A stretch of 64,000 nucleotides of DNA from Roseovarius sp. M141 (GCF_024355225.1 NZ_VCNH01000008.1:1612001-1676000), one strand, 5' to 3'; positions 16,695 to 26,188 are shown, numbered from the stretch's first letter. The notes: generated by a model not told the origin, from the sequence alone. Translations and numbers: made by a program.

Positions 16695-17999
16695 TCATTC
16701 CGCCGCGCAGGCGCCCGGGTTGTTGGGGTGGGTCGTCCAGTTGGCATAGTCCGCCTCGACCACCTTGCCGGTGCGCGGGTCCGTCGTGCCGGGCGCCATC
16801 GCCTCCATCGTGATGCAGTTTTCAACCGGGCAGACATTGACGCACAGGTTGCAGGCGACGCATTCTTCGTCGATCACTTCGAACACGCGATCATCGGACA
16901 TGGAAATTGCCTGATGCGATGTGTCCTCGCAGGCGGCATAGCAGCGCCCGCATTTGATGCAATCGTCCTGATTGATGACGGCCTTGGCGACATAATTCAG
17001 GTTCAGGTCCTTCCAGTTGACGGTGTTCGGCACCGCCCGCCCGACGATTTCCGAGGTGGAGGTCATGCCCTTTTCGTCCATCCACTGGCTGAGGCCGGAA
17101 ATCATCTCTTCGACGATCTTGAAGCCATAGGTCATCGCTGCCGTGCAGACCTGCACGTTGCCCGCACCCAGCGTCATGAATTCGGCGGCGTCGCGCCATG
17201 TGGTGATGCCACCGATGCCGCTGATCGGCAGGCCGCGCGTCGCCGGATCGCGGGCGATCTCGGCCACCATGTTCAGCGCGATCGGTTTCACGGCGGGGCC
17301 GCAATAGCCGCCATGCGCGCCCTGACCGTCAATGGTGGGCTGGGGCGCGAACAGATCCAGATCGACCGAGGTGATCGAATTGATCGTGTTGATCAGGCTG
17401 ACCGCGTCGGCGCCGCCTTCCAGCGCCGCCTGCGCGGGTTTGCGGATGTCGGAGATGTTTGGCGTCAGTTTGACGATGACGGGTAGATCACTGTGTTTCT
17501 TGCACCAATGGGCGACCTGGCCAACATATTCCGGCACCTGGCCGACGGCGCTGCCCATGCCGCGCTCGCTCATCCCGTGGGGGCAGCCGAAGTTCAGTTC
17601 GACCCCGTCGCACCCCGTATCCTCGACCCTGCGCAGGATCTCGCGCCAGGCATCCTCGTTGACCGGCACCATCAGCGAAGCGATCAGCGCGCGGTCGGGA
17701 TAGTCGCGCTTGACCCTCTTCATTTCTTCGAGGTTCACTTCCAGCGGGCGGTCGGTGATCAGCTCGATATTGTTGAGGCCCAGCAGCCTTCGGTCGGCGC
17801 CGTAGATCGCGCCGTAGCGCGGGCCGTTGACGTTGACGACTGGCGGCCCGGCCTCGCCCAGTGTTTTCCACACCACGCCGCCCCATCCGGCGTCAAAGGC
17901 GCGGCGCACGTTGTATTCCTTGTCCGTTGGCGGCGCAGAGGCCAGCCAGAACGGGTTGGGCGATTTGATCCCGATGAAGTCGCTCGTGAGGTCAGCCAT
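16695..17999 (-). CDS. preA: NAD-dependent dihydropyrimidine dehydrogenase, PreA subunit
   Basis: Catalytic subunit of 434 aa that reduces uracil or thymine. The first 300 residues form an FMN-binding TIM barrel like dihydroorotate dehydrogenase (ELNFGCPHGMSERGMG, SGIGGITTW). Near the C-terminus two ferredoxin clusters are visible, CIKCGRCYAACE and CVACNLCVNVCP. It is encoded 30 bp after preT and works with it as a heteromer, carrying electrons through the iron-sulfur clusters. It is the catalytic half of step one in reductive pyrimidine degradation. Confidence 0.95.
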   Translation of the reverse strand: MADLTSDFIGIKSPNPFWLASAPPTDKEYNVRRAFDAGWGGVVWKTLGEAGPPVVNVNGPRYGAIYGADRRLLGLNNIELITDRPLEVNLEEMKRVKRDYPDRALIASLMVPVNEDAWREILRRVEDTGCDGVELNFGCPHGMSERGMGSAVGQVPEYVGQVAHWCKKHSDLPVIVKLTPNISDIRKPAQAALEGGADAVSLINTINSITSVDLDLFAPQPTIDGQGAHGGYCGPAVKPIALNMVAEIARDPATRGLPISGIGGITTWRDAAEFMTLGAGNVQVCTAAMTYGFKIVEEMISGLSQWMDEKGMTSTSEIVGRAVPNTVNWKDLNLNYVAKAVINQDDCIKCGRCYAACEDTSHQAISMSDDRVFEVIDEECVACNLCVNVCPVENCITMEAMAPGTTDPRTGKVVEADYANWTTHPNNPGACAAE

Positions 18000-18029
18000 C
18001 TTATGTCTCCCTGTCTTGCGTGTCAGGCC

Positions 18030-19358
18030 TTAGCCCGCGTTCGTCAGACTTGCATGAATATCCATCGCGGCATCGCGGCCCTCGGCCACCGCGGTCACGG
18101 TCAGGTCGTCGCCGCCAGAAGCGCAATCGCCCCCGGCCCAGACGCCCGGCATCGACGTGCGGCCCGCGCCCGTGACGGCAATCTTGCGCCCCTCCAGATC
18201 GGGCAGCCCCTCGCCATGCAGCGTTTGACCGATCGCCTTGAACACCTGATCGGCGGCAACGCGAAATGTCTGGCCGGTCGGTTTCAGATCATCATCGGTA
18301 TATTCAAACTCGATCTCGCGCACCGCGCCGTTGCCGATGATGCCGCGCGGCGTGGCATTCGTGATGATCCGCACGCCCGAGGACGCGGCCAGATCCTGCT
18401 CGAACGTGCTGGCGTTCATCCGGTCCTTACCGCGCCGGTACACCAGCGTGACGTTCAGCGCGCCCAGCAGTTTCGCCTGCACGGCGGCGTCCACGGCAGT
18501 CATGCCGCCGCCGATCACCACCACGTCGCGGCCAACCGGGACGGCGGCCACGTCACTGGCTTGGCGCAGATCGGCGATGAAATCGACCGCGTCGCGCATC
18601 CCGTCCTTGTCCTCGCCATCGAGGTTCAGCGCGTTCACGCCGCCGAGGCCAATGCCAAGGAAAACCGCGTCATAGTCGGATTTCAGCTGTTTCAGATCCA
18701 GCCCGGCGCCCAGGCGCTGACCGGTCTTGACCTCGATACCGCCGATTTTCAGTAGCCAGTCGACCTCGCGCGCGGCGAAATCGTTCGGGGTCTTGTAGCT
18801 GGCGATGCCGTATTCATTCAGGCCACCCGGCTTTTCATGTGCATCGAAGACGGTCACGTCATGGCCATGCATCGCCAGACGATGCGCGCAGGCCAGGCCC
18901 GCAGGCCCGGCGCCGACGACAGCGATCCGCTTGCCCGTCGTCTCCGCGCGGGTGAAGGGGTGCACGCCCGCCTCCATCAGCGTGTCGGTGGCGTAGCGTT
19001 GCAACTGGCCGATCAGCACCGGTTTGCCCTCGGCCACCTCGCGCACGCAGGCCTCTTCGCACAGGGTTTCCGTGGGGCAGACGCGGGCGCACATGCCGCC
19101 CATTATGTTCTGCGTCAGGATCGTGCGGGCCGCCACTTCGGGCGTGCCGGTTGCGATCTGGCGGATGAATAGCGGGATGTCGATGTCGGTGGGGCAGGCG
19201 GTGATGCAGGGCGCATCGTGGCAGAAATAGCAGCGGTCGGCCGCGACCAGCGCCTCGTGATGGTCAAGCCGTGGATGCAAATCCGAGAAGTTCTCGGCGT
19301 AGTCTTCGGGGGGCAAGCGCCCGGCTGTGATGCCGGGGGTCAACGCGGTGTCCTTCAT
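18030..19358 (-). CDS. preT: NAD-dependent dihydropyrimidine dehydrogenase, PreT subunit
   Basis: FAD/iron-sulfur subunit of about 442 aa, GltD-like. It has N-terminal cysteine clusters (CYFCHDAPCITACP and CARVCPTETLCEEAC), the FAD site VVGAGPAGLACAHRLA and an NAD(P)H site VVIGGGMTAVDAA. It passes electrons from NADH to PreA. The ATG at 19358 is preferred over a GTG at 19373 because GGAGG sits 6 bp before it. It is the first gene of the preT-preA unit, with a RutR-box-like site about 62 bp upstream. Confidence 0.93.
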   Translation of the reverse strand: MKDTALTPGITAGRLPPEDYAENFSDLHPRLDHHEALVAADRCYFCHDAPCITACPTDIDIPLFIRQIATGTPEVAARTILTQNIMGGMCARVCPTETLCEEACVREVAEGKPVLIGQLQRYATDTLMEAGVHPFTRAETTGKRIAVVGAGPAGLACAHRLAMHGHDVTVFDAHEKPGGLNEYGIASYKTPNDFAAREVDWLLKIGGIEVKTGQRLGAGLDLKQLKSDYDAVFLGIGLGGVNALNLDGEDKDGMRDAVDFIADLRQASDVAAVPVGRDVVVIGGGMTAVDAAVQAKLLGALNVTLVYRRGKDRMNASTFEQDLAASSGVRIITNATPRGIIGNGAVREIEFEYTDDDLKPTGQTFRVAADQVFKAIGQTLHGEGLPDLEGRKIAVTGAGRTSMPGVWAGGDCASGGDDLTVTAVAEGRDAAMDIHASLTNAG

Positions 19359-19419
19359 GGCGTCCTCCATCACGCAGGTCGGGTGGGGTGGCTGCGGTCA
19401 GTATTTCACAGTTTTTTAT

Positions 19420-19435
19420 TTTATCAATTGGTAAA
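19420..19435. promoter_or_regulatory. RutR-box-like operator upstream of preT
   Basis: The 16-bp site TTTATCAATTGGTAAA matches 11 of 14 defined positions of the E. coli RutR box and is a near-perfect palindrome extended by T/A runs. It lies in the AT-rich gap between preT and the divergent lipoprotein gene. Together with the box at 15358 it suggests that both pyrimidine units share one regulator. Confidence 0.68.
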
Positions 19436-19541
19436 ATTTTTATGGGCGATATTTTATTTCGAACGGGCGGGCTATTTGGAACGATTGCTGCGTTGCGGCG
19501 CCGTTAGCGAGTTGTTAGTGATTAAAAGGTTAGACTGAGGC

Positions 19542-19940
19542 ATGAAGGCTCTGATCTGGTATTTTCTACCGCTCGCCATGCTGCTCTGCAGCGCCTGCAA
19601 TACGCCCGGCCCCGCCTTTCGCGGGATTGAGGCGACCCGCATCACGATAGGCCGGTCCACCTTCGATGTGCGCGTGGACGGAGCGCGGGCAGAGGTGATT
19701 CGCCTCAATACCCAATGGGCGCCGCGCCTTGATTCGGTCGCACCGCAAGGTGTGGCTGCGATCGAGCGTGTCTCGGGCTGTCGCGTCCGCAGGCTGGAGG
19801 GCGACGCCGCGCTGATGACCGCGCGGCTGGATTGTGGGCAGCCGCTGACGCCGTTGCCGCGCGGCAATACATATGACTGCGATGTCTACACGGTTGTGGA
19901 TGGGTTGGCCGAGCTGACATGCGAAGCGGTGCGGTACTGA
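19542..19940 (+). CDS. Small putative lipoprotein of unknown function
   Basis: Protein of 132 aa. The N-terminus MKALIWYFLPLAMLLCSACN has a hydrophobic core followed by a lipobox ending at C19, so it is probably lipidated and held in a membrane. The rest is soluble with two cysteine pairs and no domain I recognise. It is followed by two small ORFs, the first of which overlaps its stop codon. Confidence 0.7.
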   Translation: MKALIWYFLPLAMLLCSACNTPGPAFRGIEATRITIGRSTFDVRVDGARAEVIRLNTQWAPRLDSVAPQGVAAIERVSGCRVRRLEGDAALMTARLDCGQPLTPLPRGNTYDCDVYTVVDGLAELTCEAVRY

Positions 19941-20068
19941 TGAGGCCCGGCGTGCCCGATATCGTGACCGTCCAGACCGCCATTTGCCCCCGCGCGGTGC
20001 TTGAATATGGCGGGCGTTTGGGCGATAGCTGGCGCCGGGCAGCATCGCCCGCGAGGATATCAGCATGA
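19940..20068 (+). CDS. Possible 42-aa ORF coupled to both neighbours
   Basis: An ATG overlaps the stop of the lipoprotein gene (TGATG), and its own TGA overlaps the ATG of the next ORF (ATGA). The predicted peptide starts MRPGVPDIVTVQTAICPRAV and has no recognised motif. The double overlap is typical of translationally coupled operons and is the only evidence for this gene; no strong ribosome binding site is visible. It could also be chance in GC-rich DNA. Confidence 0.35.
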   Translation: MRPGVPDIVTVQTAICPRAVLEYGGRLGDSWRRAASPARISA

Positions 20069-20256
20069 ATTACAAGGCACAGGGCGCGCCCAAGATGGGC
20101 CGCAACGCACCGCGCCACGCCGAACATAACGCGCCCGGCTCGGATCAGGATCCGTTTGGCCAACGCTCGGGCGGTCGGCCCAGCAAGGCCGAATTGCTTG
20201 CGCGTATGAAGGCGGCCCAGGATGAGCGCGCCAAGGATGACAGCACCGACGGGTAG
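20065..20256 (+). CDS. Small basic hypothetical protein
   Basis: Protein of 63 aa rich in charged residues, with a C-terminal amphipathic segment GGRPSKAELLARMKAAQDER. The start has GAGGA 8 bp upstream. No family is recognised. The length, the ribosome binding site and the coupling to the ORF before it make it plausible as a real gene; it looks soluble and cytoplasmic. Confidence 0.5.
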   Translation: MNYKAQGAPKMGRNAPRHAEHNAPGSDQDPFGQRSGGRPSKAELLARMKAAQDERAKDDSTDG

Positions 20257-20289
20257 GGGTGGTTTTCAGCGTCGCGTAGGGCCAAATGG

Positions 20290-20739
20290 CTAAAGCGTCT
20301 TTTCCATATAGACGCTGACGTCATTCGGCGCGTAATCGCCAAACCTTTCGCAGCGCACAAATCCGTGGCGTTCATACAGGCGGATCGCGCTCTCCAGCAC
20401 ATCGCCTGTCTCCAGCCGCAGAATATGTGATCCTAACCCCCGCGCATGATCTTCTAGCGCGCGCAGCACCGCAGCAGCCGCTCCGCGTCCACGTGCGGGC
20501 GTCGCCGTGAACATCGATTTGACCTCGCAATAGCCATCCATCTGCACCAGGGCGCCGGTCGCCAGAACCGCCGCGCCGTCGCGGGCAACGATGAAATGCA
20601 CCTCGGGCGCGCAAAGCGCGTCAAAGCCGAGGAAGAAATTATCGTCCGGCTGGAACAGCTCCTGCATCAGCGCATGGCTTTGTTCCAGCAGCGCACGCGG
20701 GGCGGGATCCAGGGGATTGGCAGGCTCGACGATCAACAT
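20290..20739 (-). CDS. GNAT family N-acetyltransferase
   Basis: Protein of 149 aa from MLIVEPANPL. The acetyl-CoA loop is ARGRGAAAAVLRAL around residue 85, followed by the GNAT C-terminal pattern LRLETGDVLESAIRLYERHGFVRCERFGDY. The acceptor substrate is not evident. A start eight codons upstream is possible. It is convergent with the small ORF and divergent from smc. Confidence 0.88.
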   Translation of the reverse strand: MLIVEPANPLDPAPRALLEQSHALMQELFQPDDNFFLGFDALCAPEVHFIVARDGAAVLATGALVQMDGYCEVKSMFTATPARGRGAAAAVLRALEDHARGLGSHILRLETGDVLESAIRLYERHGFVRCERFGDYAPNDVSVYMEKTL

Positions 20740-20892
20740 GGGCGCAGATGTGGCGCGGCCCACCCGCGAGAGTCAAGCGAGACGCGCGCTGAACGGCCGG
20801 ATCAAGGGGTTTGGCGTTGACAGTGGGGGCCGCCGGTCGCCACATTGCCCGATAAACTGAGACACCATCAACCGGAACGGAACACAGATACT

Positions 20893-23800
20893 TTGCGTTT
20901 TTCCAAGCTTAGATTGACCGGCTTCAAAAGCTTTGTCGACCCGACCGACCTGATCATCGGGGACGGGCGCACCGGCGTTGTCGGCCCCAATGGCTGCGGC
21001 AAATCCAACCTTCTGGAGGCGCTGCGCTGGGTGATGGGCGAGAACCGGCCGACCGCCATGCGCGGCGGCGGGATGGAGGATGTCATCTTTGCCGGGGCCG
21101 CCACGCGCGGTGCGCGCAACTTTGCCGAGGTGACGATCCATATCGATAACGCGGATCGTCTGGCGCCTGCCGGATTCAATGAGGCCGATCATATCGAGAT
21201 CGTGCGCCGCATCACCCGCGACGTCGGCAGCGCCTATCAGGTCAACGGCAAGGACGTGCGCGCCCGCGATGTGCAGATGCTGTTTGCCGACGCGTCGACC
21301 GGCGCGCATTCACCCGCATTGGTCCGGCAGGGTCAGATTTCCGAGCTGATCAACGCCAAGCCCAAATCCCGCCGCCGTATTCTGGAGGAGGCCGCCGGCA
21401 TTTCCGGCCTTTACCAGCGTCGGCACGAGGCCGAGTTGAAGCTGAGGGGCGCCGAGGCCAATCTGACCCGCGTCGATGACACGGTCGATCAGTTGGCAAG
21501 CCAATTGGCGACATTGGCCCGGCAGGCCCGGCAGGCGGCCCGGTATCGGACCATCGGGGACGATCTGCGCGCGGCCGAAGGGCTGCTGCTGTACCGCCGC
21601 TGGCGCGAGGCGGACGAGGCGTTGACCGTCGCGCGCGCCGAGCTGCGCGAACGCACGACTGCGACCGTGCGCGCCGAAACCGCCGCACGAGAGGCCGCCA
21701 AGGCCCGCGCCGCCGCCGACGACGCCTTGCCGTCACTGCGCGAGGAAGAGGCGATCGCCGCCGCCGTTCTGCAACGTCTGAACGTGGAACAGGGCAGCCT
21801 TGCCGATCAGGAAACCGCCGCGCGCACCCGTATCGAGACGCTGGAGGGACGCATCGCGCAGCTGGCTCGCGATATCGACCGCGAGGCGGGGCTGAACCGC
21901 GATGCAGACGACACGATCCAGCGGCTTGACTGGGAGCAGGCTCAATTGACCAAAGCCGCCGAGGGCCACGAGGATCGGCTGGCGGCAGCCGCCGAAGCGG
22001 CGCAGGAGGCGAGCCATGTCCTGCAGGAGCGCGAGAGCGATCTGGCAACCCTGACCGAAGACGTCGCGCGCCTGTCCGCGCGGCATCAGTCCGCCCAGCG
22101 GCTATTGTCGGACAGCCGCAAGACGCTGGAGCGTAGCGAGGCCGAAGCCGCCCGTGCGCGCACGGCGGTCGAGCAGAGCCGGGCGATGATGGACAGGGCG
22201 GGCACTGATTTCGATGCGGCGGGGCGGGCCGAACAGGCGGCCCAAGCGGCCGTCGAAGCCGCCGAGGCGGCGCTGACCGCCGCTGACGAGGCACGCGGCG
22301 ATACGCAGGCACGCGAGGCCGAGGCCCGCGCCGAGCGCAGCGCGGCAGAGGGCGAACTAAGCGCGCTGAGCGCCGAGGTGTCCGCACTGGCGCGCCTGCT
22401 GGAGCGGGATACCGCCGAAGGGGGCCAGCTCCTGGACCGGTTGCAGGTGCAGCAGGGTTATGAAAAGGCGCTGGGCGCGGCGCTGGCAGATGATCTGCGC
22501 GCACCGCAGGTCGCGGCTGATGGCCCGTCAGGCTGGACCGAACTGCCCGGATATGACCAGCTACAGACGCTGCCGGACGGCGTTCCCTCGCTGACGCGTA
22601 ACGTGTCGGTCCCCGATGTTTTGACCCGCCGGATGAGCCAGATCGGTCTGGTCGATTCCGCCGATGGCCCCCGCCTGCAACCGCTGCTGAAACCGGGTCA
22701 GCGCCTTGTCAGCGTGGAGGGTGATTTGTGGCGCTGGGATGGTTATCGCGCCTGGGCCGAGGATGCACCATCGGCGGCGGCATTGCGACTGCAACAGCTT
22801 AACCGGTTGGAAGAGCTGAAACAAATTCTGGAGCAGGCCACTGGCAGGGCGGAGGCTGCGCGGTTCGCGCATGAAACGCTCAAGCGCCAATTGGCGGAAC
22901 AGACCGAGGCCGACAAGGCCGCCCGCGCGGCCCGCCGCGCTGCGGATAGTGCAATGGGCGATGCTTCGCGTGCGCTTAGCCGGGCCGAAGCGGACCGCAA
23001 TCTGGCCGCGTCCAAGCTGGAGTCGCTGGTTCTTGCCGTGACGCGCCACGAGGACGAGGCGATGGCGGGGCGGACCCAGTTGGCCGAGGCCGAAAAGGGA
23101 CTGGCAGAGCTGGGCGATCTGGAGGCCGAGCGCGCGCGCGCCGACGATATCAAGACAACGGTCGAGGCCGCGCGCATCACCATGATGTCGCGCCGCTCTG
23201 CCCATGACGAGCTGCGCCGCGAAGGCGATGCGCGTGTGCGCCGCCACCAGGAAGTAACCAAGGAAATCAGCGGCTGGCGTCACCGACTGGAGACGGCAGA
23301 GAAGCGCAGTGCCGAACTGGCCGAGCGCAAGGAGACGTCAGAAGCCGAGCTGAAGCAGGCCGCCGCCGCACCTGCGCATCTGGCTGAACAGCGCGAGGTG
23401 CTTGCAAGCAAGATTGCCGACGCGGACGCACGTCATAGTGCGGCGCGGGACACGCTGGCCACCGGCGAAGCCGCATTGCGCCAGACGACCGAGGCCGAGC
23501 GTACGGCCGAGCGTGCCGCAGGCGAAGCGCGCGAGGCGCGTGCACGCAGCGAGGCGCGCGCCGATGGTGCCAGCGAAGCAAGGCGCGCTGCCGCTCAGCG
23601 CATCACGGACGAACTGGAAACGACGCCCGAGGCGCTGCTGGAGGCGCTTGCGGTCGACGTTGACAAAATGCCGACCTCTGACGCCATCGAGGCCGAAGTG
23701 AACCGACTGAAACGCCAGCGCGACGCGCTGGGCGCCGTCAACCTGCGCGCCGAAGAGGACGCGAAGGAGATCGAGGAGGAGCACGGCACGCTCGTCTCGG

Positions 23801-24348
23801 AAAAGACCGATCTGGAGGAGGCTATCAAGGCGCTGCGCAGCGGCATCGGCGGCCTTAACCGCGAGGGGCGCGAGCGGCTGTTGACTGCGTTCGAGCAGGT
23901 GAATGCCAATTTCGGGATGCTGTTCAAACACCTCTTTGGTGGTGGCGAGGCCAGTCTGGTGCTGGTCGAAAGCGATGATCCCCTGGAGGCCGGCCTTGAG
24001 ATCATGTGCCAGCCACCGGGCAAGAAGCTGGCGACGCTCAGCCTGCTGTCAGGGGGCGAACAGACGCTGACCGCGCTGGCGCTGATCTTTGGTGTCTTCC
24101 TGGCCAATCCCGCGCCGATCTGCGTGCTGGACGAGGTCGACGCGCCGCTGGACGATGCCAATGTCGCCCGCTTCTGCGATCTTCTGGATGAAATGTGCCG
24201 ACGTACCGAGACGCGGTTTTTGATCATCACCCATAATGCCGTGACGATGAGCCGAATGGACCGGCTATTCGGCGTCACGATGGCCGAGCAGGGGGTGTCG
24301 CAGCTGGTCTCGGTCGACCTCGAGAAGGCCGAGGCGCTGGTGGCCTGA
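20893..24348 (+). CDS. smc: Chromosome segregation protein SMC
   Basis: Condensin ATPase of 1151 aa from a TTG start giving (M)RFSKLRLTGFKSFVDP, the usual family N-terminus; another TTG at 20845 would add 16 unlike residues. Walker A is GPNGCGKSN, long coiled coils rich in Ala, Glu and Arg flank a hinge near residues 500-620, and the C-terminal head has LSGGEQTLTALAL followed by Walker B ICVLDEVDAPLDDAN. It organises and separates the chromosome. ScpA and ScpB are not in the window. A weak hairpin with a T-run lies about 80 bp downstream. Confidence 0.95.
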   Translation: MRFSKLRLTGFKSFVDPTDLIIGDGRTGVVGPNGCGKSNLLEALRWVMGENRPTAMRGGGMEDVIFAGAATRGARNFAEVTIHIDNADRLAPAGFNEADHIEIVRRITRDVGSAYQVNGKDVRARDVQMLFADASTGAHSPALVRQGQISELINAKPKSRRRILEEAAGISGLYQRRHEAELKLRGAEANLTRVDDTVDQLASQLATLARQARQAARYRTIGDDLRAAEGLLLYRRWREADEALTVARAELRERTTATVRAETAAREAAKARAAADDALPSLREEEAIAAAVLQRLNVEQGSLADQETAARTRIETLEGRIAQLARDIDREAGLNRDADDTIQRLDWEQAQLTKAAEGHEDRLAAAAEAAQEASHVLQERESDLATLTEDVARLSARHQSAQRLLSDSRKTLERSEAEAARARTAVEQSRAMMDRAGTDFDAAGRAEQAAQAAVEAAEAALTAADEARGDTQAREAEARAERSAAEGELSALSAEVSALARLLERDTAEGGQLLDRLQVQQGYEKALGAALADDLRAPQVAADGPSGWTELPGYDQLQTLPDGVPSLTRNVSVPDVLTRRMSQIGLVDSADGPRLQPLLKPGQRLVSVEGDLWRWDGYRAWAEDAPSAAALRLQQLNRLEELKQILEQATGRAEAARFAHETLKRQLAEQTEADKAARAARRAADSAMGDASRALSRAEADRNLAASKLESLVLAVTRHEDEAMAGRTQLAEAEKGLAELGDLEAERARADDIKTTVEAARITMMSRRSAHDELRREGDARVRRHQEVTKEISGWRHRLETAEKRSAELAERKETSEAELKQAAAAPAHLAEQREVLASKIADADARHSAARDTLATGEAALRQTTEAERTAERAAGEAREARARSEARADGASEARRAAAQRITDELETTPEALLEALAVDVDKMPTSDAIEAEVNRLKRQRDALGAVNLRAEEDAKEIEEEHGTLVSEKTDLEEAIKALRSGIGGLNREGRERLLTAFEQVNANFGMLFKHLFGGGEASLVLVESDDPLEAGLEIMCQPPGKKLATLSLLSGGEQTLTALALIFGVFLANPAPICVLDEVDAPLDDANVARFCDLLDEMCRRTETRFLIITHNAVTMSRMDRLFGVTMAEQGVSQLVSVDLEKAEALVA

Positions 24349-24430
24349 AGTTGCCGTCAAATACCACGGTGGATTTTATCACTGTCTCCACTTTGAAGCG
24401 AACTGCGCGGGCGGCCGGATTTGCGCCGGT

Positions 24431-24459
24431 AAACCCGAGCACTTCTACTGGGTTTTTCT
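24431..24459 (+). terminator. Weak terminator-like hairpin after smc
   Basis: AAACCC (24431-24436) can pair with GGGTTT (24450-24455), followed by more T residues. It lies in the 292-bp gap between smc and the 3' end of cobD. The stem is short. No gene is evident in the rest of that gap. Confidence 0.4.
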
Positions 24460-24640
24460 TACTTAACCGTAAACTGTCGCCTTACAGCCGCTCCGCTTGG
24501 TCGCGTGTCGGCAGGAGGGGCACGAAACGCATGGGGGGTCTCAACGGCGTTGAACTGTCATAAATTCAGCGAAGTTGGCGCCCCGTCAGGAACGGGAACT
24601 TAACTATTTCACGGCCACTATCATGTGGAAACGTCATATT

Positions 24641-25552
24641 TCACAGGAGGAGCGCGCAGAGGACCGCAAATGCAAATATCACCGCCCATGCGCGCCACAA
24701 TACGGTGACAGTTGCATCAATCTGCGCCGGGCCGGATTGGTGCAGTCCGTGTGGGTTGACGAACGGATGGTCCTGCATCTTTCCGTGATAGGCGCGCGGA
24801 CCTGACAGGGCGACACCGATGTTGCGCGCCATGGCAGCCTCGGGCCAGCCGGCGTTTGGGGATCGGTGCTGGCGGGCCTCGGTTGCGATCTCGGCCCAGC
24901 GGGGGCGCGGGCGGGATAGAAGGGCGATCAACAGGGCACTTGCACGGGCGGGAATGAGGTTCATCAGATCGTCAAGCCGCGCCGCCGCCCAGCCGAATTG
25001 CGTATGGCGCGGCGTCCGGTGGCCGATCATGCTATCGGCGGTGTTGATCGTCTTGTACAGGATAAGGCCGGGCAGGCCGCCGATGGCCAGCCAAAACAGC
25101 GGCGCGACGACACCGTCGCTGAAATTTTCCGCTGCCGATTCGATTGCGGCGCGTGTCACAGCCGGTGGATCCATATCGCGCGTGTCACGCCCGACGATCA
25201 TGGCGACCGCCGCGCGCCCGTCACCCACGGACAGTCGCAATGCGGATGAAACAGCCGCGACGTGATCACACAGCGATCGCTGTGCGATCAGGATGGCGGC
25301 GACGATCACGACGACCAGCTCCCCAAATTGCGAGAGTATTGCGCTAATGGTCAGCGCAGTGGCGGCCAGCAGGATAACTGCGGCAACCCCCTTGGCCCGG
25401 CGCGCGTGCCCGGTGTTCCACCGTACGTCCAGAGAATTGATGGCCCGGCCCATAAGCACGGCGGGATGGGGCAGCTTTTGCCACAGCCAGCGCGGCTCGC
25501 CGAAGACCGCGTCGAGCGCCATGGCAGTTGCCAGGACAGCAGCGATGCCCAT
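24641..25552 (-). CDS. cobD: Adenosylcobinamide-phosphate synthase CobD/CbiB
   Basis: Membrane protein of 303 aa that attaches the aminopropanol arm in cobalamin synthesis. It starts MGIAAVLATAMALDAVFGEPRW, carries the family block VGRDTRDMD and the ESAAENFSDGVVAPLFW / YKTINTADSMIGHR motifs, and has several membrane helices. AAAAGGGG precedes the ATG at 25552. It stands alone, not with other cob genes. B12 is needed by the mutases of the ethylmalonyl-CoA pathway, parts of which are encoded further along. Confidence 0.93.
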   Translation of the reverse strand: MGIAAVLATAMALDAVFGEPRWLWQKLPHPAVLMGRAINSLDVRWNTGHARRAKGVAAVILLAATALTISAILSQFGELVVVIVAAILIAQRSLCDHVAAVSSALRLSVGDGRAAVAMIVGRDTRDMDPPAVTRAAIESAAENFSDGVVAPLFWLAIGGLPGLILYKTINTADSMIGHRTPRHTQFGWAAARLDDLMNLIPARASALLIALLSRPRPRWAEIATEARQHRSPNAGWPEAAMARNIGVALSGPRAYHGKMQDHPFVNPHGLHQSGPAQIDATVTVLWRAWAVIFAFAVLCALLL

Positions 25553-25777
25553 GTGGTGGCCCCTTTTCTGCCAACATTTCGAAAATCTACGCCTTCCAAG
25601 CGGATATTGGCCGCTGTCGCAAGGCTGAATGGCGGAAAATCGCCGATATGTCACCTGTCGCATCAAACCGCAGGTCTGCGGCAAGCATTCGGTACTAGTT
25701 GGCGCTCATCTTCTTGCAAATGCGTTCACAAGGTGCAGCGGCCCGTCAGAGGGCAATTTTGGTCAAAGGGCGGCGCT

Positions 25778-26188
25778 ATGAATGTTCTTATTGTCGAGAG
25801 CGATCCAAACTTGGGGCAGATGTGGCAGCGTCATATGGTGCGGCAAGGTCTTGTCGCGCGCCTTGAGGGCGGACAGGCGCGGGCGATTGCGGCGCTTCAG
25901 ACGGCGCGGTTTGACGTGATCGTGCTGGATCTGGTTCTGCGGGAGGGCAGCGCGCTGGCGGTGGCCGACTATGCCTGCTACCGGCACCCGGAGGTGCAGA
26001 TTATCTTCGTCAACGGCACGTCCTTTTTTACCGATGGGACTATTTTTGAGCTCTGCGCCAATGCCCGCGCTTTTGTGCAGGCCGGCACCCCGCCCGAAGA
26101 TCTGGCAGCTATGGCTGCGCATTATGGCCGCCACGCGCCGGGCGCGCGCCCGGATGCTGGTAAAACTGTGACTCCCGTAGCTTTCTGA
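25778..26188 (+). CDS. Single-domain receiver protein, degenerate
   Basis: Protein of 136 aa with a receiver-like fold: MNVLIVESDP supplies the acidic pocket (E7, D9), and D51 in VIVLDLVLREGS is the presumed phospho-acceptor. The threonine region IIFVNGTSFF is present, but the conserved lysine that normally precedes proline near the end is missing (ARAFVQAGTPPEDL). There is no output domain and no kinase gene nearby. It may be a phosphate-sink or a phosphorylation-independent protein-interaction module. Confidence 0.75.
   Translation: MNVLIVESDPNLGQMWQRHMVRQGLVARLEGGQARAIAALQTARFDVIVLDLVLREGSALAVADYACYRHPEVQIIFVNGTSFFTDGTIFELCANARAFVQAGTPPEDLAAMAAHYGRHAPGARPDAGKTVTPVAF

Noticed and set aside
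17493..18755. 420-aa plus-strand ORF opposite preT-preA
   Set aside because: Antisense to two iron-sulfur enzyme subunits with intact motifs; low-complexity His/Arg/Ala content typical of a shadow.
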